The translations under genes were made by a program, and so were the position numbers. Below are positions 53,580-63,925 of a DNA stretch of 64,000 nucleotides, one piece after another. Origin of the DNA: Cognatishimia maritima (GTDB taxonomy: Bacteria > Pseudomonadota > Alphaproteobacteria > Rhodobacterales > Rhodobacteraceae); NCBI RefSeq assembly GCF_900129685.1, contig NZ_FQWM01000001.1:713049-777048 (forward strand), read 5' to 3'. A model generated the notes under the pieces. It was not told the origin of the DNA. It saw only the letters and a program-made list of their open reading frames with translations, and did no database searches. Within the stretch, counting starts at the first letter, position 1, and each line of letters starts with the position of its first letter.

Positions 53580-54899
53580 ATGCATCATTTCATCGACAGA
53601 CGCGCCAACCCCAAGGGCAAAAGCCTCGGAAATCGGCAACGGTTTCTAAGGCGTGCGCGTGAAAACATCAAGAAGATGGTCGACAAATCCGTGCGGGACA
53701 AATCTGTTACGGGTGCCGATCAAGCCGATGGTGAGAAGGTCACAATCCCCGCAAAGGGCATCAAAGAGCCGTTCTTTGCCAATTCTCCCAAAGGCGGGTT
53801 TCGCCAGCATGTCTTGCCGGGCAACAAAGAATTTGTCGTCGGCGACACGATCCCCCGCCCCAAAGGTGGCGCGGGCGGAACGGGAAAAAAGGGATCAGAG
53901 GATGGCGAAGGCGAAGACGGGTTCTCCTTTACGCTGACCCGCGATGAATACCTTGAGATATTGTTTGAGGGTCTGGAACTCCCTGACTTGGTGAAGAAAA
54001 ACACGGTTGAGACAGAAACCGTCGGCACGCGCCGTGCCGGGCTGACGACGGCCGGGACGCCAAACAATCTGAACCTTGTGCGCACCATGCGTAACTCTTT
54101 GGGGCGGCGCATTGCGCTACAACGCCCGTCTTCCTTGGCGTTCAAAGCGCTGCAGGACGAATTGGCAAGCCTTGAGAGCATCGAAGACGAAAGCGAGGAT
54201 CACACAGCCCGCATTATGGAGTTGAAGGAAAAGCTGGCAATTATGGATCGCCGCCGCAAACTTGTCGGATATATTGACCCGATTGACCTGCGCTTTGACA
54301 CGACCGTGCCTGAAAAAATCCGCAGCTCTCGGGCGGTGGTTTTTTGTTTGATGGACGTCTCAGGCTCTATGCAGGAACGCGAAAAGGACCTCGCGAAACG
54401 CTTTTTCATGCTGCTGCATCTGTTTCTGGAACGCGCCTATGAGCACACGGAAATTGTGTTCATTCGCCACACGCACCAAGCGCAGGAAGTGGACGAAGAC
54501 ACGTTTTTCTATGCACGTGAAACCGGCGGCACGATTGTCAGCACCGCTTTGACCAAAATGCGCGAAATCATTGATGAGCGATATCCGACAGATGAGTGGA
54601 ACATCTATGGCGCGCAGGCCTCTGACGGGGAGAACTTTGGCAACGACAGCGTGAAATGCAAAGACCTGCTGTTTGATGCGCTGATCCCGGTTTGCCAGTA
54701 TTACGCCTATGTCGAAATCGTGGGTGAGAACGACGAAAAGCTGCTGAACAACCGCGAAGAAGGGGCTGACCTGTGGCAGAACCTGCGCGAAGTCGATCAG
54801 ACTTTCCCACAGTTTGAAATGCGTCGTGTGGCGGAGCCGGGGCACATTTACCCGATCTTCCGCGATCTTTTTGCTGCGAATAAGGAGAAGGCCGTATGA
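53580..54899 (+). CDS. yeaH: YeaH/YhbH family protein (DUF444)
   Basis: A 439-residue DUF444 protein. After a basic N-terminus (MHHFIDRRANPKGKSLGNRQRFLRR, the family signature) and a Gly-rich acidic linker (about 95-115), a vWA-like domain starts with FCLMDVSGSMQEREKD, an intact MIDAS-type DxSGS. It ends by overlapping spoVR (ATGA, 4 nt). It functions with PrkA and SpoVR in stress adaptation, although its molecular activity is unknown. Confidence 0.92.
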   Translation: MHHFIDRRANPKGKSLGNRQRFLRRARENIKKMVDKSVRDKSVTGADQADGEKVTIPAKGIKEPFFANSPKGGFRQHVLPGNKEFVVGDTIPRPKGGAGGTGKKGSEDGEGEDGFSFTLTRDEYLEILFEGLELPDLVKKNTVETETVGTRRAGLTTAGTPNNLNLVRTMRNSLGRRIALQRPSSLAFKALQDELASLESIEDESEDHTARIMELKEKLAIMDRRRKLVGYIDPIDLRFDTTVPEKIRSSRAVVFCLMDVSGSMQEREKDLAKRFFMLLHLFLERAYEHTEIVFIRHTHQAQEVDEDTFFYARETGGTIVSTALTKMREIIDERYPTDEWNIYGAQASDGENFGNDSVKCKDLLFDALIPVCQYYAYVEIVGENDEKLLNNREEGADLWQNLREVDQTFPQFEMRRVAEPGHIYPIFRDLFAANKEKAV

Positions 54900-56422
54900 G
54901 CAAACTCTTATTTGATGGTCCGGAATGGACGTTTGAGTTGCTCTCTAAGGCCCATGACGCAATCGAAGAAATTGCAATCGAGGATTTGGGCTTAGACGTT
55001 TACCCAAATCAGATTGAGATCATCAGCTCCGAGCAGATGCTGGACGCCTATAGCGCGGTCGGCATGCCGTTGATGTATCAGCATTGGTCCTATGGCAAAC
55101 GCTTTGCCCGCGACGAGGCACTGTACCGCACCGGGCGTCAGGGGTTGGCCTATGAAATCGTCATCAACTCGAACCCCTGCATCAGCTACAATATGGAAGA
55201 AAACACCATGGCGATGCAGACCTTGGTGATGGCGCATGCGGCCTTTGGGCATAACCATTTCTTCAAGAAAAATTACCTCTTCCAGCAATGGACGGATGCG
55301 GCGGGCATTCACGACTATTTGGCCTTTGCCAAAAATTTCGTCGCCAATTGCGAAGAGCGCTATGGCATTGATGCGGTTGAGGAAATCCTTGATGCGGCCC
55401 ATGCCCTGCAAAGCCAGGGGGTCTTTCGCTATGGGCGCCCTCCCCGCCCGAGCAAAGAAGAACTTCAGGCGATGCAGCGGCAGCGGGATGGTTATGAAAG
55501 CCAACAGAGCGTGTTGGAGCTTTGGGCAGACAACACCCGCCGAGCGCGTAGCGATGACCCCTCTGGCGAGGACATCGGTTTGTCAGAGCGTCGTGGTAAG
55601 ATGAACCTGCCGCAAGAGAACCTGCTTTATTTCTTGGAAAAACATAGCCCGATCTTGCAAAGCTGGCAGCGCGAGTTGCTGCGGATTGTGCGCTATATCG
55701 CTCAATATATGTACCCGCAGAAACAGACCAAAGTGATGAACGAGGGCTGTGCGACTTTCACCCATTACTACATCATCAATCGGCTGCTGGAAAAAGGTCT
55801 GATCAGCCAAGGCGCCTATATGGAAATGATGCACAGCCACACCAATGTGGTGCTGCAGCCGGAATACGATGATCCACGCTACGGCGGGCTGAACCCCTAT
55901 GCGCTTGGCTTTGCGATGATGCAGGATATCAGGCGCATCTGCGAAGAGCCGACCGACGAAGACCGGGAGTGGTTCCCAGAGATCGCGGGCAATCCCGACT
56001 GGAAGACTGTGATGCGAGATGCCTGGGCAAACTACCGGGATGAAAGTTTCATCCTGCAGTTCCTGTCGCCCCACCTTATTCGCAAGTTCAAACTGTTCAT
56101 GCTGTCTGACGACGCGAAACAGCCCAATCTGGTGGTCAGCAATATCCACAACCGGCAGGGCTATCGCAATATCCGCTCGGCTTTGGCGCGATCTTATGAT
56201 CTAGCCTATCTGGAGCCGGACATTCAGGTCGAGGATGCCGATCTGTCAGGCGATCGGGAATTGAAGCTGACCCATGTGGTCAGAAACGGCATCAACCTTG
56301 ATCCAGCCAACCGTGATGAGGTGCTGAGACACCTGCGTCGTCTATGGGGCTATGACGTCAGTATTACCGCCCGCGACAGCGGCAGCGGGGCGAGGATTTC
56401 ACATGCATCAACCGCAGCATAG
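54896..56422 (+). CDS. spoVR: SpoVR family protein
   Basis: A 508-residue SpoVR/YcgB protein, the third gene of the prkA cluster. YQHWSYGKRFARDEALYRTGRQGLAYEIVINSNPCISY and MAHAAFGHNHFFKKNYLF are the conserved segments; several His residues suggest metal binding. It starts within the last codons of yeaH. It is convergent with uvrD, with 21 nt between stops and no hairpin seen there. Confidence 0.93.
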   Translation: MSKLLFDGPEWTFELLSKAHDAIEEIAIEDLGLDVYPNQIEIISSEQMLDAYSAVGMPLMYQHWSYGKRFARDEALYRTGRQGLAYEIVINSNPCISYNMEENTMAMQTLVMAHAAFGHNHFFKKNYLFQQWTDAAGIHDYLAFAKNFVANCEERYGIDAVEEILDAAHALQSQGVFRYGRPPRPSKEELQAMQRQRDGYESQQSVLELWADNTRRARSDDPSGEDIGLSERRGKMNLPQENLLYFLEKHSPILQSWQRELLRIVRYIAQYMYPQKQTKVMNEGCATFTHYYIINRLLEKGLISQGAYMEMMHSHTNVVLQPEYDDPRYGGLNPYALGFAMMQDIRRICEEPTDEDREWFPEIAGNPDWKTVMRDAWANYRDESFILQFLSPHLIRKFKLFMLSDDAKQPNLVVSNIHNRQGYRNIRSALARSYDLAYLEPDIQVEDADLSGDRELKLTHVVRNGINLDPANRDEVLRHLRRLWGYDVSITARDSGSGARISHASTAA

Positions 56423-56443
56423 CTAAAGGAGGCGCGATGGCGG

Positions 56444-58876
56444 CTAGAACGGGATATCAGTTGAAGCAGTTACGAATTTGGCCACGACCTTTTTTTCACC
56501 GGCCTTGTCAAATTCAATCACGAGTTTATCACCCTCGATTTCCATGATTTCACCATAGCCAAACTTCTGGTGAAACACGCGGTCCCCCACCGAATAGCTT
56601 GAGACCGCTTCGAGATCGATAATGGTGTTTTTGCTTTCCTTCGGTTGGCTTAGCCCCCGTTGCCCTGCCCGATCTTGCATCCGTTTCCAACCCGGCGAGT
56701 TATAGGTATTGGCCGATTGCACCCGGTCCTGAATGCCACTGCCGAAATCCCCCGCCGCACCGCTATGACCGCCACCGTAGATACCGGGTGCCGTCAGCAC
56801 CTCGACATCTTCTTCCGAGAGTTCATCAATAAATCGGCTTGGCATCTGCGATTGCCATTGCCCAAAGACGCGCCGGTTCCCCGCAAAGCTGATCGTACAG
56901 ACCTCTTCGGCGCGGGTGATGCCCACATAGGCCAAGCGCCGTTCTTCTTCGAGGCCCTTAAGCCCGCTTTCATCCATTGACCGTTGCGAGGGGAACAGGC
57001 CGTCTTCCCAGCCCGGAAGGAACACAACCGGGAATTCCAAACCTTTGGCCGCGTGCAGCGTCATGATGGAAATCTTGGCGTCCGCGTCGTCGCTTTCATT
57101 GTCCATGACAAGGCTAACGTGCTCCAGAAAACCCTGCAGGTTGTCGAAATTGGCCAATTGCCCGACAAGCTCCTTGAGGTTTTCAAGCCGTCCCGGAGCC
57201 TCGGGTGTTTTGTCGTTTTGCCACATCGAAGTGTAGCCTGATTCATCAAGGATGATCTCGGCGAGTTCCGTGTGGGGCATGTTGTCCCCAGCCGGTGCAA
57301 AGCGCGTTGCCGATTGTGTTGTGCCTTCGTCGATGACTTCATCGTCATTCAGTGGTATTTCCACCTCGCGCTGGATGCCAAGGCCACGCCAGCGGTCGAT
57401 GCCGTCGATCAGAATGCGCAGTTCCTTGGCCCCCTTGCCACCGATCCCTTTGCTGTCGAGCAGTAGCCGCGCACCTTCGACCAACGACACACCATTTTCA
57501 CGCGCAGCCGTTTGGATTTTCTGTACGGCCACATTGCCCAACCCACGTTTCGGGGTGTTCACAATGCGCTCAAAGGCAAGGTCATCCTCGGGGCTGGTGA
57601 CCACGCGAAAATAAGCCATGGCATCGCGGATTTCCATCCGCTCATAAAAGCGCGGGCCGCCGATGACGCGGTATGGCAGGCCAATGGTGAGAAAGCGATC
57701 TTCGAACGCGCGCATTTGGTGGGAGGCGCGGACGAGGATGGCCATATCTTCCAAACCGTAAGGCTTCATGCCGCGCGTGCCGGTTTGCAGCGCTTCGACT
57801 TCTTCGCCGATCCAACGCGCTTCGACCTCGCCGTCCCAATGGCCGATCAGACGAACCTTTTCGCCCTCTTCCTGCTGGGTCCAAAGCGTTTTGCCCAACC
57901 GGTTTTCATTGCCGGAAATCACCGAGGACGCGGCGGCGAGGATATGGGGGGTTGAGCGATAGTTCTGTTCCAGCCGCACCACATGCGCGCCGGGGAAATC
58001 TTTTTCGAACTTCAGGATATTGCCCACTTCTGCCCCACGCCAGCCGTAGATCGACTGGTCATCATCGCCGACGCAGCAGATGTTTTTGTGTTCTTTTGCC
58101 AAAAGGCGCAGCCAAAGGTACTGGGCGACGTTGGTATCTTGGTATTCGTCCACAAGGATGTAGCGGAACCAACGTTGGTATTGCTGCAGAATGTCCGGGT
58201 AGTTTTGGAAGATGACCACAACGTGCAGCAAGAGGTCGCCGAAATCGACGGCATTCAACTCACGCAGGCGGGTTTGGTACTGTGCATAGAGTTCCCCGCC
58301 CCGATTGTTAAACGCCCCCGCATCTGCGGCGGGCAAACGTTCCGGCGTCAGGGCTTTGTTTTTCCAAGCATCAATGAGTGAAGCCAGTTGGCGCGGCGGC
58401 CAGCGCTTTTCATCGATATTGGCCGCTTGGATCAATTGCTTCAAAAGCCTGACCTGATCATCGGTGTCCAAAATGGTGAAATTAGATTTCAACCCAACCA
58501 GTTCCGCATGACGGCGCAGCAGTTTTACGCAGATCGAGTGGAACGTCCCAAGCCAAGGCATCCCCTCAACCGTTTGACCCAACATCCGACCCACGCGATT
58601 TTTCATCTCACGTGCGGCTTTATTGGTAAAGGTCACGGCCAGAATTTCGTTGGGGCGCGCGCGGCTTGTGTTCAGCAGGTGCACAATCCGAGACGTCAGC
58701 GCCTTGGTTTTCCCAGTGCCCGCCCCGGCCAGCATCAGAACCGGTCCATCCAGCCTCTCAACCGCTTCGCGTTGGGCTGGGTTCAATTCGTCCAGATAAG
58801 GCGACGGGCGCGCTGCCATTGCGCGGGCCGCCAAAGAAGCCCCTTCAAAGGCATCGAATTCATCAAAACTGCTCAT
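56444..58876 (-). CDS. uvrD: ATP-dependent DNA helicase UvrD/PcrA
   Basis: An 810-residue superfamily-1A helicase. The N-terminal LNPAQREAVERLDGPVLMLAGAGTGKT carries the Q motif and Walker A. ILVDEYQDTN (Walker B), DDDQSIYGWRGA, YRSTPHIL and TLHAAKGLEFPVV (motif V region) follow in order. The C-terminus (about 745-805, VGDRVFHQKFGYGEIMEIEGDKLVI) is the Tudor-like tail of PcrA/UvrD. It acts in nucleotide-excision and mismatch repair. Confidence 0.93.
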   Translation of the reverse strand: MSSFDEFDAFEGASLAARAMAARPSPYLDELNPAQREAVERLDGPVLMLAGAGTGKTKALTSRIVHLLNTSRARPNEILAVTFTNKAAREMKNRVGRMLGQTVEGMPWLGTFHSICVKLLRRHAELVGLKSNFTILDTDDQVRLLKQLIQAANIDEKRWPPRQLASLIDAWKNKALTPERLPAADAGAFNNRGGELYAQYQTRLRELNAVDFGDLLLHVVVIFQNYPDILQQYQRWFRYILVDEYQDTNVAQYLWLRLLAKEHKNICCVGDDDQSIYGWRGAEVGNILKFEKDFPGAHVVRLEQNYRSTPHILAAASSVISGNENRLGKTLWTQQEEGEKVRLIGHWDGEVEARWIGEEVEALQTGTRGMKPYGLEDMAILVRASHQMRAFEDRFLTIGLPYRVIGGPRFYERMEIRDAMAYFRVVTSPEDDLAFERIVNTPKRGLGNVAVQKIQTAARENGVSLVEGARLLLDSKGIGGKGAKELRILIDGIDRWRGLGIQREVEIPLNDDEVIDEGTTQSATRFAPAGDNMPHTELAEIILDESGYTSMWQNDKTPEAPGRLENLKELVGQLANFDNLQGFLEHVSLVMDNESDDADAKISIMTLHAAKGLEFPVVFLPGWEDGLFPSQRSMDESGLKGLEEERRLAYVGITRAEEVCTISFAGNRRVFGQWQSQMPSRFIDELSEEDVEVLTAPGIYGGGHSGAAGDFGSGIQDRVQSANTYNSPGWKRMQDRAGQRGLSQPKESKNTIIDLEAVSSYSVGDRVFHQKFGYGEIMEIEGDKLVIEFDKAGEKKVVAKFVTASTDIPF

Positions 58877-59352
58877 GCGCAGACATTACAGCGAACGCGC
58901 AGCTAGGAAAAGCCATGTTCTGGTCTTGTTCTCAGCAACAGGTATGAAATCTTTTGCGATCGGGCTCAGATGTCGGGAAACCTAGGCGCAGGGTCGATTT
59001 GGACACCTTGCGGGACTGCACTGCCAATAGATTTTGAGGGGAACGCAGCTTGATCAACGCAGAGTCATGCGCTTTAGATTGTTCACAAGCCGCTTGCCCG
59101 AGAAGGCGCACGGAAACCCGTGGAAAGTGAGTTGACATTTAAGTCAGCATAGCTGCCTTAATTTTTGACGCCGCGCCGCAGAAAATTGCAAAAATTCGGA
59201 ATTTATTTCGCCGATGACGTTTTTTGGGTAGCAAACCGGACAAAATACCTGACTATCCGTGCAAATTCCGTACTCCTTGGTATTGATTCAGCGTGTTTTC
59301 GCGGTTTAACCAAGGCACACAAACGCGCTTACTCTGGAAAGGCCCCATTCTG
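58877..59352. other. Intergenic region between uvrD and pyc
   Basis: About 475 nt with an AT-richer part at 59130-59300 and no supported gene. TTGACA at 59132-59137 could be a -35 element for pyc, but no -10 at normal spacing was found. The uvrD promoter must also be in here. Confidence 0.5.
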
Positions 59353-62300
59353 ATGGCAGACTTCAAGAAAATTCTGGTTGCAAACCGAGGCGAGATTGCG
59401 ATCCGCGTGATGCGCGCGGCGAACGAAATGGGAAAGCAAACCGTCGCGGTCTATGCCGAGGAAGACAAGCTAAGCCTGCACCGCTTTAAAGCGGACGAAG
59501 CCTATCGCATTGGCAAGGGCATGGGGCCGGTGGCCGCTTACCTGAGTATTGACGAAATCATCCGCGTCGCCCGCGAGTGCGGCGCAGATGCGATCCACCC
59601 CGGCTACGGCCTTTTGTCAGAGAACCCTGATTTCGTCGATGCCTGCGCATCGAACGGCATCACCTTCATCGGCCCAAAAGCAGAGACGATGCGTGCCCTA
59701 GGCGACAAAGCATCGGCCCGCAAGGTAGCGATTGAAGCAGGTGTGCCCGTCATCCCAGCGACCGAGGTGCTGGGCGATGACATGAAGGCCATCAAGAAAG
59801 AAGCGGCTGAGATTGGCTACCCGTTGATGCTGAAAGCGTCTTGGGGCGGCGGCGGTCGCGGCATGCGTCCGATCATGGACGAAAGCGAAGTCGAAGAGAA
59901 AGTTCTGGAAGGTCGCCGCGAAGCGGAAGCCGCCTTTGGCAATGGCGAGGGTTACCTCGAAAAAATGATCACCCGCGCGCGCCACGTTGAGGTGCAAATC
60001 CTCGGCGACAAGCACGGCGGCATGTATCACCTGTTTGAACGGGATTGTTCCGTTCAGCGCCGCAACCAGAAAGTGGTTGAACGCGCGCCTGCCCCCTACC
60101 TGACCGAAGAACAGCGCGCCGAAATCTGCGAGCTGGGCTACAAGATCTGTAAGCACGTGAACTATGAATGTGCGGGCACGGTCGAATTCCTGATGGATAT
60201 GGAAAGCGGCAATTTCTACTTCATCGAGGTGAACCCCCGCGTTCAGGTGGAACACACTGTGACCGAAGAGGTCACCGGCATTGACATCGTGCAATCACAA
60301 ATCCTGATTGCCGAGGGCAAAACCATCGCCGAGGCAACCGGCAAAGCCAGCCAAGAAGACATTTTCCTGAACGGACACGCTCTACAGACACGTGTGACGA
60401 CCGAAGACCCGCTGAACAACTTCATCCCGGACTATGGCCGCATCACTGCCTATCGTTCGGCGACCGGCATGGGCATCCGCCTGGATGGCGGCACCGCTTA
60501 CGCTGGCGGCGTGATCACGCGTTACTACGACTCGTTGTTGACCAAGGTTACCGCCTGGGCACCGACGCCAGAGAAAGCCATCAAACGTATGGACCGCGCG
60601 CTGCGTGAATTCCGTATTCGCGGCGTTTCGACCAATATTGCGTTTGTGGAAAACCTGCTGAAGCACCCGACCTTCCTTGATTATTCCTACACCACGAAGT
60701 TCATCGACAACACGCCAGAGCTCTTCAACTTCAAAAAGCGCCGTGACCGCGGCACCAAGGTTCTGACCTATATCGCGGATATTACCGTGAACGGGCACCC
60801 GGAAACCGAAGGCCGTGCTGCGCCTGCGGCGGACCTGAAAATCCCTGTCCCACCGGCGAAAAAAGCAGAGCCAGCCTATGGCACGCGCAATCTTCTGGAA
60901 CAAAAGGGACCGAAGGCAGTCGCTGACTGGATGAAGCAACAGAAACAGTTGCTGCTGACCGACACCACCATGCGCGATGGTCACCAGTCTTTGTTGGCTA
61001 CGCGCATGCGCTCGATTGATATGCTGCGTGTCGCGCCAACCTATGCCGCGAACATGCCGCAGCTTTTCTCGATGGAGTGCTGGGGCGGCGCCACCTTTGA
61101 CGTGGCCTATCGCTTCTTGCAGGAGTGCCCGTGGCAGCGCCTGCGCGACCTGCGCGCAGCCATGCCAAACCTGATGACGCAGATGTTGCTGCGTGCGTCC
61201 AACGGCGTTGGCTACACGAACTACCCTGACAACGTTGTGCAATCTTTTGTGGCCGAAGCCGCCAAGGGCATCGACGTCTTCCGCGTGTTTGACAGCCTGA
61301 ACTGGGTCGAAAACATGCGCGTCGCGATGGATGCTGTCATCGAGGCCAACAAGGTCTGCGAAGGCACCATTTGCTACACCGGCGATATTCTGGACCCGAA
61401 CCGCGCCAAATATGACGTGAAATACTACGTCAATATGGCGAAGGAACTGGAAGCCGCCGGTGCGCATGTTCTGGGCCTGAAAGACATGGCGGGTCTCTTG
61501 AAGCCGGCGTCGGCCAAGGTGCTGATCCGTGCCCTGAAAGAAGAGGTCGGCCTGCCGATCCACTTCCACACACATGACACCTCTGGCATCTCTGGCGCGA
61601 CCGTTTTGGCCGCAGCAGACGCCGGTGTGGACGCCGTGGATGCGGCGATGGACGCCTTCTCTGGCAGCACTTCGCAGCCGTGCTTGGGCTCCATTGTCGA
61701 AGCGCTGCGCAACACAGACCGCGACACCGGCATCGACATCGCGGCAGTGCGGGAGATCAGCGAATACTGGGAAGGTGTGCGCGCGCAATACGTGGCGTTT
61801 GAAAGCGGCACCCCGGCCCCCGCGTCCGAGGTCTACTTGCACGAAATGCCCGGCGGTCAGTTCACCAACCTGAAGGCGCAAGCGCGCTCAATGGGGCTAG
61901 AAGAGCGCTGGCATGAGGTGGCGCAGACCTATGCGGATGTGAACCAGATGTTTGGTGACATCGTTAAAGTGACGCCATCTTCCAAAGTGGTCGGTGACAT
62001 GGCGCTGATGATGGTTAGTCAGGGCCTGAGCCGTGCGGATGTGGAAAACCCCAAGAAAGACGTGGCCTTCCCGGATTCTGTTGTCGACATGATGAAGGGC
62101 AATCTTGGTCAGCCAGCAGGCGGTTTCCCGGAAGGGATCGTTGCCAAGGCTTTGAAAGGGGAAAAGCCAAACACCGAACGTCCGGGTAAACATTTGGAGC
62201 CTGTTGATCTGGAAGCCACCCGTGCCGATCTGTCGAAGCAACTCGAAGGCTTGAAGATCGATAATGAGGACCTGAACGGTTACCTGATGTATCCAAAGGT

Positions 62301-62790
62301 CTATTTGGATTATATGGGGCGTCATCGTCAGTATGGCCCGGTCCGTGTTCTGCCCACCAAGACGTTCTTCTACGGGATGGAACCAGGCGAAGAGATCTCG
62401 GCAGAGATTGATCCGGGCAAGACGCTGGAAATCCGTCTGCAGGCCGTCGGTGAAACCAATGAGGACGGTGAAGTCAAGGTCTTCTTCGAACTCAACGGTC
62501 AGCCCCGCGTCATCCGCGTGCCAAACCGTCTGGTGAAATCAGCGACGGCGGCGCGTCCAAAGGCCGAAATCGGCAACGCCAACCACATCGGTGCGCCGAT
62601 GCCGGGTGTTGTGGCCTCTATCGGCGTCACCGCTGGCCAGAAAGTGCACGAAGGCGATCTGCTGCTGACCATCGAAGCCATGAAGATGGAAACCGGCATC
62701 CACGCCGAGCGTGATGCGGTCGTCAAAGCCGTGCACGTCACACCGGGCGGTCAGATTGATGCGAAGGACTTGCTGGTCGAACTGGAGTAA
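59353..62790 (+). CDS. pyc: Pyruvate carboxylase
   Basis: A 1145-residue single-chain biotin enzyme that carboxylates pyruvate to oxaloacetate. ATG 59353 gives MADFKKILVANRGEIA, the normal N-terminus; the frame runs upstream to 59293 with no support. Biotin carboxylase is at about 1-460 (WGGGGRGMR ATP loop), carboxyltransferase at about 530-800 (LLLTDTTMRDGHQSLLATRMR, with FHTHDTSG metal ligands), then the allosteric region and the biotinyl domain with AMKM, Lys1111. It is transcribed alone and ends in a terminator. Confidence 0.96.
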   Translation: MADFKKILVANRGEIAIRVMRAANEMGKQTVAVYAEEDKLSLHRFKADEAYRIGKGMGPVAAYLSIDEIIRVARECGADAIHPGYGLLSENPDFVDACASNGITFIGPKAETMRALGDKASARKVAIEAGVPVIPATEVLGDDMKAIKKEAAEIGYPLMLKASWGGGGRGMRPIMDESEVEEKVLEGRREAEAAFGNGEGYLEKMITRARHVEVQILGDKHGGMYHLFERDCSVQRRNQKVVERAPAPYLTEEQRAEICELGYKICKHVNYECAGTVEFLMDMESGNFYFIEVNPRVQVEHTVTEEVTGIDIVQSQILIAEGKTIAEATGKASQEDIFLNGHALQTRVTTEDPLNNFIPDYGRITAYRSATGMGIRLDGGTAYAGGVITRYYDSLLTKVTAWAPTPEKAIKRMDRALREFRIRGVSTNIAFVENLLKHPTFLDYSYTTKFIDNTPELFNFKKRRDRGTKVLTYIADITVNGHPETEGRAAPAADLKIPVPPAKKAEPAYGTRNLLEQKGPKAVADWMKQQKQLLLTDTTMRDGHQSLLATRMRSIDMLRVAPTYAANMPQLFSMECWGGATFDVAYRFLQECPWQRLRDLRAAMPNLMTQMLLRASNGVGYTNYPDNVVQSFVAEAAKGIDVFRVFDSLNWVENMRVAMDAVIEANKVCEGTICYTGDILDPNRAKYDVKYYVNMAKELEAAGAHVLGLKDMAGLLKPASAKVLIRALKEEVGLPIHFHTHDTSGISGATVLAAADAGVDAVDAAMDAFSGSTSQPCLGSIVEALRNTDRDTGIDIAAVREISEYWEGVRAQYVAFESGTPAPASEVYLHEMPGGQFTNLKAQARSMGLEERWHEVAQTYADVNQMFGDIVKVTPSSKVVGDMALMMVSQGLSRADVENPKKDVAFPDSVVDMMKGNLGQPAGGFPEGIVAKALKGEKPNTERPGKHLEPVDLEATRADLSKQLEGLKIDNEDLNGYLMYPKVYLDYMGRHRQYGPVRVLPTKTFFYGMEPGEEISAEIDPGKTLEIRLQAVGETNEDGEVKVFFELNGQPRVIRVPNRLVKSATAARPKAEIGNANHIGAPMPGVVASIGVTAGQKVHEGDLLLTIEAMKMETGIHAERDAVVKAVHVTPGGQIDAKDLLVELE

Positions 62791-62811
62791 GCCAAAGTCC
62801 ATGCTATGAAT

Positions 62812-62848
62812 AAGCTACGGTTCCAGCGAATGGGCCGTAGCTTTTTTT
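62812..62848 (+). terminator. Terminator of pyc
   Basis: AAGCTACGG pairs with CCGTAGCTT around a 14-nt loop, followed by a T tract. It overlaps the open frame upstream of the DUF2971 gene and so argues for the downstream start of that gene. Confidence 0.85.
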
Positions 62849-62862
62849 ATGGAAATTTCGCA

Positions 62863-63768
62863 ATGACGCAAAATGAAGAAACACCCAAAACTTTATGGCA
62901 TTACACCACTGCAAATACACTTGCGGATATTCTAAGGTCCCAATGTTTGTTGGCGACTGACTTTAGAGATCTCAATGACGCAAAAGAGATCGTTCATGCG
63001 ATCGAAATCATAGAAGGTTTTGACAAGCTCCGAAGACACGGTCCAACGAATGCGTTTATTTTTTCTGAGAACGTGGAAGCCGCCTACAAATCAATTGTTG
63101 AAGATTTCAAGACGCGCTTTGCGTACGGTCAAGTTATTTGCTTTTCCAGCAAACCTGACGACCTGACAATGTGGCGCGGCTATGGGAGGGTTGTGAGCGG
63201 CGTCCCGAGTGACAGCGTGGCGATAGGCTTTGATGTTTCTGATCTGCGGCGGCTCTGCGGCGAAGGCATCAAAGTAGAGGAATCTCTCGAATCCAATATC
63301 CTGAAGAACAAAATGCTGGGCTTCTCTGGTCCACATGAGGTCAATTATCGCGGAGGATCAGGTCCTGAAATTATGAACAAACTAATCGATGCGGAGCGCA
63401 ACGAAACATCTCCGTTCGAACTGCACAATGAGTTAGTACGTAAACTATCGCATTTTGCGATGACCCATAAAGATTCAGGCTTCGAAGCAGAAAACGAGTT
63501 CCGTATCTTCACAAATCAAACCGCAAATTCTTCAAACATCCGAATGGATAATTGCGAATTGATTGGGCCTGAATACAGGCTAAAGTTTCAACTTAGCCCA
63601 AGCCAAAACGCAATTTCTCAGGATTTGAATTCTCCGCTCGCTATACGGGAAATAATAACCGGCCCCGGCGCAAATCACGACAAGATCAAACGGTTCTGCG
63701 AGGCCTATTTTTTCACTTTGACACCCAGCCCACCGACCGTGATTAAATCCAAAGTCCCTTTCCGATAA
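62863..63768 (+). CDS. DUF2971 domain protein
   Basis: A 301-residue protein starting at ATG 62863 (MTQNEETPKTLWHYTT). The frame is open back to 62806, but the pyc terminator occupies that part. LWHYTTANTLADILRSQCLLATDFRDLNDAKEI and ICFSSKPDDLTMWRGYG are the DUF2971 hallmarks. Base composition is clearly lower in GC than the neighbours, with many AAA, ATT and TTT codons, suggesting acquisition by transfer. It sits between pyc and a tRNA-Gly gene. No biochemical role is established to my knowledge. Confidence 0.85.
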   Translation: MTQNEETPKTLWHYTTANTLADILRSQCLLATDFRDLNDAKEIVHAIEIIEGFDKLRRHGPTNAFIFSENVEAAYKSIVEDFKTRFAYGQVICFSSKPDDLTMWRGYGRVVSGVPSDSVAIGFDVSDLRRLCGEGIKVEESLESNILKNKMLGFSGPHEVNYRGGSGPEIMNKLIDAERNETSPFELHNELVRKLSHFAMTHKDSGFEAENEFRIFTNQTANSSNIRMDNCELIGPEYRLKFQLSPSQNAISQDLNSPLAIREIITGPGANHDKIKRFCEAYFFTLTPSPPTVIKSKVPFR

Positions 63769-63925
63769 GCAATTGCTGTACACCAGTGCTTTTGCAACGT
63801 TCTTTTGGTGTTGCCGCGTGATATCGAACTAGCTGTGCCTAATTCTTCGGGGATTTTTTGATCAGCTACGTTTTTTCCCTTGCAGCTGCGCGAGGGATTG
63901 CCTAAATCACGCCTCACTCAACGGT

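Noticed and set aside
60382..61881. A 499-codon open frame antisense to pyc
   Set aside because: It is the complement of the conserved carboxyltransferase region. High GC in third positions keeps antisense frames open; no family resemblance or start signal.
63705..63917. A 70-codon minus-strand frame between the DUF2971 gene and the tRNA
   Set aside because: Overlaps the DUF2971 coding end and has no ribosome binding site or resemblance.
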